A DNA stretch of 64,000 nucleotides from G963665005 sp963665005 (lineage in GTDB: Bacteria; Bacillota; Clostridia; Christensenellales; SZUA-584), in assembly GCA_963665005.2 (NCBI GenBank), contig CAXXTQ010000001.1:186001-250000 (forward strand), written 5' to 3'. The number at the start of each line of letters is the position of its first letter. Positions within the stretch are counted from its first letter, which is position 1. Positions 61,871 through 64,000 of this stretch are shown one piece after another. Below the pieces are notes generated by a model. The model was not told where the DNA came from. It made no database searches and saw nothing but the letters and a program-made list of their open reading frames with translations. Position numbers and translations under genes: made by a program.

Positions 61871-64000
61871 CTAAGTATTTGACATTCTCTTTGCAAAAAA
61901 CATATGCGCCTTCTTTAAAGCATCTTCCGGTGAACATTCCTGATGAATTGCTTTTTCAATATACCTAGCCAAATATTCTTCAAATTCATAGTTGCTAATA
62001 ATTTCCCCTTCCCCATTAAAAATTTCTTCTCTGATCCTACTGCTTCCTATCTTTAAGTCTATTTCTCTTAACCAAGGATGCTCGGATTGAACTTCATTGT
62101 TTAAAAAAACATTCTTTTTCGGTATAATCCCTCCCAGCATTGAACATTGTACAGAAATATCATCACTGACAACCCATTCGATAAACTTCGCTCCTAAATC
62201 AGGTTCTCTAGAAAATTTATTAATTCCTAACAACCAACCACCCATCAGAGATACATTGCCCGGCATCGCATAATATTTAATATCATTTTCAATTTGTCCC
62301 AGTTCTTTTTGATATCTTGAGATATGAAGATTATAGGTATTTATCATTGCAATATCATTATTTATAAATTCATTAATCTGTTCATCTTCCATAAAATTTA
62401 CGCATTCCGGATATGAATATTTAAAACATTCGCATAAATTCTTTAATGCCTTTATGTTTTGAACAGAATATATTGATGTATCTTGGCCGGAAAACATTTT
62501 CCCATTATAAGACCATTGCCTTGGAAGAAATTCTTCAATCAATCCAGTTGGTGCATATCCTAATATACATGTCCCGTATTTCGTTGGCGAATTATGATTA
62601 AACTCTCTTGTAAAAAACTTAGATATTAAATTAAACTCTCTCCATGTACGGGGAATCTGCAATTCTATTCCATGCTTAATATAAAATTCTTTTTGAATCA
62701 TTTTGTCTTCAAAAAGATTGCTTCTGCAAACAAGTATTTGACTGCCCACATCTACAGGAACAGCATAAATTTCTTTTTTATCAAACAAAACGGATTTTAT
62801 TATGGATACATAGTTTGATGACAATTTATTGATATCTATTAAATCATTTAATTTAAATAAATATTTTTTATTTATCATAGTGGGCAACCAGGGCATATCA
62901 ATCATATATACATCGTAATGGTTATTTTCATGTTGCCAATTTTCCATCATCTTTCTTCGCAGATCTTTTTGATTCATATAGTCATATTCTACATCAATGC
63001 CGGTTTTTTGTTTAAAATCGGGTAGTAACTTTATAAATGCCTGGCTCATTGGCGCATCAAGCAAAAGCGCTTTTATCTTTTTGCTGTTAGGTTTATTAAC
63101 CGGTTTGCAGCTCTTGTCATCAATATAGGATTTGTCATATAAATTATATAGATTATCCACTTTGACTTGTTGTGTATCAAAAACCAAAGGTGCGTCTATC
63201 TGCTCTAACAATAACTTTGCCGCTTCAATTCCACACTGTATTGCGTTTCTTCTTATTTTATATATATTTCCGTTCTCATTTCGTGTACACCAATTATCGC
63301 CGGACAAAGAATATACTTTTTTATTGCTATGCCCTAAAAAACTTAATACCTCATATAAGCTTTCTGCAATAAATTCATTTGATATAACAAAGCAATCAGG
63401 AATTTCTTTAATGTTTATTAAAATTTCTAATAGTTGTGCGAAAGCTCTCTCTTTGCTAAGGTCTACTTCATAACTATTGATCTTACTATTATCAAAATTT
63501 TCTTCATTAATTGCTTTTAAAAAGCCGGCCAAACAATCAGCCTCTGAGCCCATATATGTTGACCCTGTTATAAGGCAGACACTTTTCGAGCGCTCTTTAA
63601 TAATCTCTTTTGTTAGCAAATAAACTGTTCCTTCATTATCAAATTTCACAAAATTGCAGTCTTTATTTACAAGATAATGATCCAATAAAACTAATGGCCG
63701 CCTATATGAAATCAATTCATTAAAAAGATTTTCATTTATATTTGGAAGTACACAGATTATTCCTTTTACACCCAAATTTATTAAATCAACGATTTTTTGA
63801 GTACCGTCATTCTTGTTGTCTTTAATTCCTTTTATTATTAATTGGCATTTATTATCTTCAATAATTTGATTAATACCATTTAGCATTTGTCCATAATAAC
63901 CATTCATATGAGGAATAATAACTCCAATAAACATCATACTGTTATTTTTCAGGTTTTTCGCAAGCAAATTAGGGTGATAATTTAACTCTTTCATAACCTT
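61871..64000 (-). CDS. LacI-type regulator fused to an ABC solute-binding-protein domain (partial, N-terminus off window)
   Basis: At least 709 visible residues; the frame is still open at 64000. The first residues (KVMKELNYHPNLLAKNLKN) are the end of a LacI HTH/hinge. A LacI/PBP1-like sensor follows (~20-290: MMFIGVIIPHMNGYYGQMLNGI, GVKGIICVLPN, RRPLVLLDHY). A second module (~315-700: KIKALLLDAPMSQAFIKLLPDFKQKTGIDVEYDYMN...YDVYMIDMPWLPTMI) is a type 1 extracellular solute-binding fold (MalE-like). No signal peptide or helix separates them, so both are cytosolic. Heads the polyol operon, 65 bp before the kinase. AT-richer than the rest of the window. Confidence 0.82.
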   Translation of the reverse strand, partial: KVMKELNYHPNLLAKNLKNNSMMFIGVIIPHMNGYYGQMLNGINQIIEDNKCQLIIKGIKDNKNDGTQKIVDLINLGVKGIICVLPNINENLFNELISYRRPLVLLDHYLVNKDCNFVKFDNEGTVYLLTKEIIKERSKSVCLITGSTYMGSEADCLAGFLKAINEENFDNSKINSYEVDLSKERAFAQLLEILINIKEIPDCFVISNEFIAESLYEVLSFLGHSNKKVYSLSGDNWCTRNENGNIYKIRRNAIQCGIEAAKLLLEQIDAPLVFDTQQVKVDNLYNLYDKSYIDDKSCKPVNKPNSKKIKALLLDAPMSQAFIKLLPDFKQKTGIDVEYDYMNQKDLRRKMMENWQHENNHYDVYMIDMPWLPTMINKKYLFKLNDLIDINKLSSNYVSIIKSVLFDKKEIYAVPVDVGSQILVCRSNLFEDKMIQKEFYIKHGIELQIPRTWREFNLISKFFTREFNHNSPTKYGTCILGYAPTGLIEEFLPRQWSYNGKMFSGQDTSIYSVQNIKALKNLCECFKYSYPECVNFMEDEQINEFINNDIAMINTYNLHISRYQKELGQIENDIKYYAMPGNVSLMGGWLLGINKFSREPDLGAKFIEWVVSDDISVQCSMLGGIIPKKNVFLNNEVQSEHPWLREIDLKIGSSRIREEIFNGEGEIISNYEFEEYLARYIEKAIHQECSPEDALKKAHMFFAKRMSNT

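Overview
The window looks like a chromosomal segment of a spore-forming member of the Clostridia (Bacillota). The evidence is spo0A, a DUF3794 (SPOCS)-LysM protein, an RsfA-like regulator, veg, the rpmE-yqhQ-prmC-prfA cluster, the rpsF-ssb-rpsR operon, the mazG-like/yybS/gdpP-like/rplI/dnaB operon, strong AGGAGG-type ribosome binding sites, TTGACA/TATAAT promoters and many intrinsic terminators. I cannot name the species. Most of the window is housekeeping sequence with moderate GC. The last ~6 kb, after a tRNA-Arg gene, looks like an accessory insertion.

Layout. 1-3.6 kb: a partial MecA-like penicillin-binding protein and, divergently, an LCP-family wall protein. 3.6-9.0 kb (minus strand): cysM, a P-loop ATPase with an FAD-dependent oxidoreductase, and the c-di-AMP synthase pair cdaR/cdaA. 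9.3-12.7 kb (plus): a divergent glucosamine-6-phosphate isomerase-like protein, then an operon of two family-4-type uracil-DNA glycosylase paralogues and a VanY-type carboxypeptidase lipoprotein. 12.8-16.2 kb (minus): rpmE-yqhQ-prmC-prfA. 16.4-19.8 kb: an unknown protein, veg, a DnaA-box cluster, two small genes, a PLC-like zinc protein and tag. 19.9-22.7 kb: hisC and a phosphosugar mutase. 22.9-26.7 kb: an HTH protein translationally coupled to a transmembrane Ser/Thr kinase with an extracellular leucine-rich-repeat (LRR) domain, followed by two LRR lipoproteins. This is the best candidate for an undescribed signalling system. 26.7-27.9 kb: rpsF-ssb-rpsR with an S6:S18-like leader. 27.9-34.2 kb: an MMPL exporter operon with a divergent TetR, an AraC-GyrI regulator and a cupin-only protein. 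34.3-41.2 kb: two radical SAM proteins, a DUF998-like membrane protein, galM, a glutathione peroxidase and the SPOCS-LysM protein. 41.3-47.4 kb: a C_GCAxxG_C_C redox protein and the replication/ribosome/c-di-AMP operon. 47.6-51.4 kb: spo0A, an RsfA-like regulator and two unknown genes. 51.4-58.0 kb: ilvE, uppP, a PepV-like dipeptidase, small proteins and a UPF0210 protein. 58.04 kb: tRNA-Arg(CCU). 58.1-64 kb: a decayed IS3 orfA, then a sorbitol/sorbose-phosphate type catabolic operon (two dehydrogenases, a PfkB kinase) ending in a LacI-type regulator fused to an ABC solute-binding domain, which runs off the window.

Functional links. Cell-wall genes recur: PBP, LCP, VanY, UppP, and c-di-AMP synthesis and hydrolysis. 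Both a c-di-AMP synthase (CdaA) and a GdpP-type phosphodiesterase are present. Efflux (MMPL) is probably controlled by its divergent TetR through two overlapping promoters. Translation and replication genes sit in their usual clusters. All statements come from reading the sequence. Family names rest on motif recognition; no database search was run.
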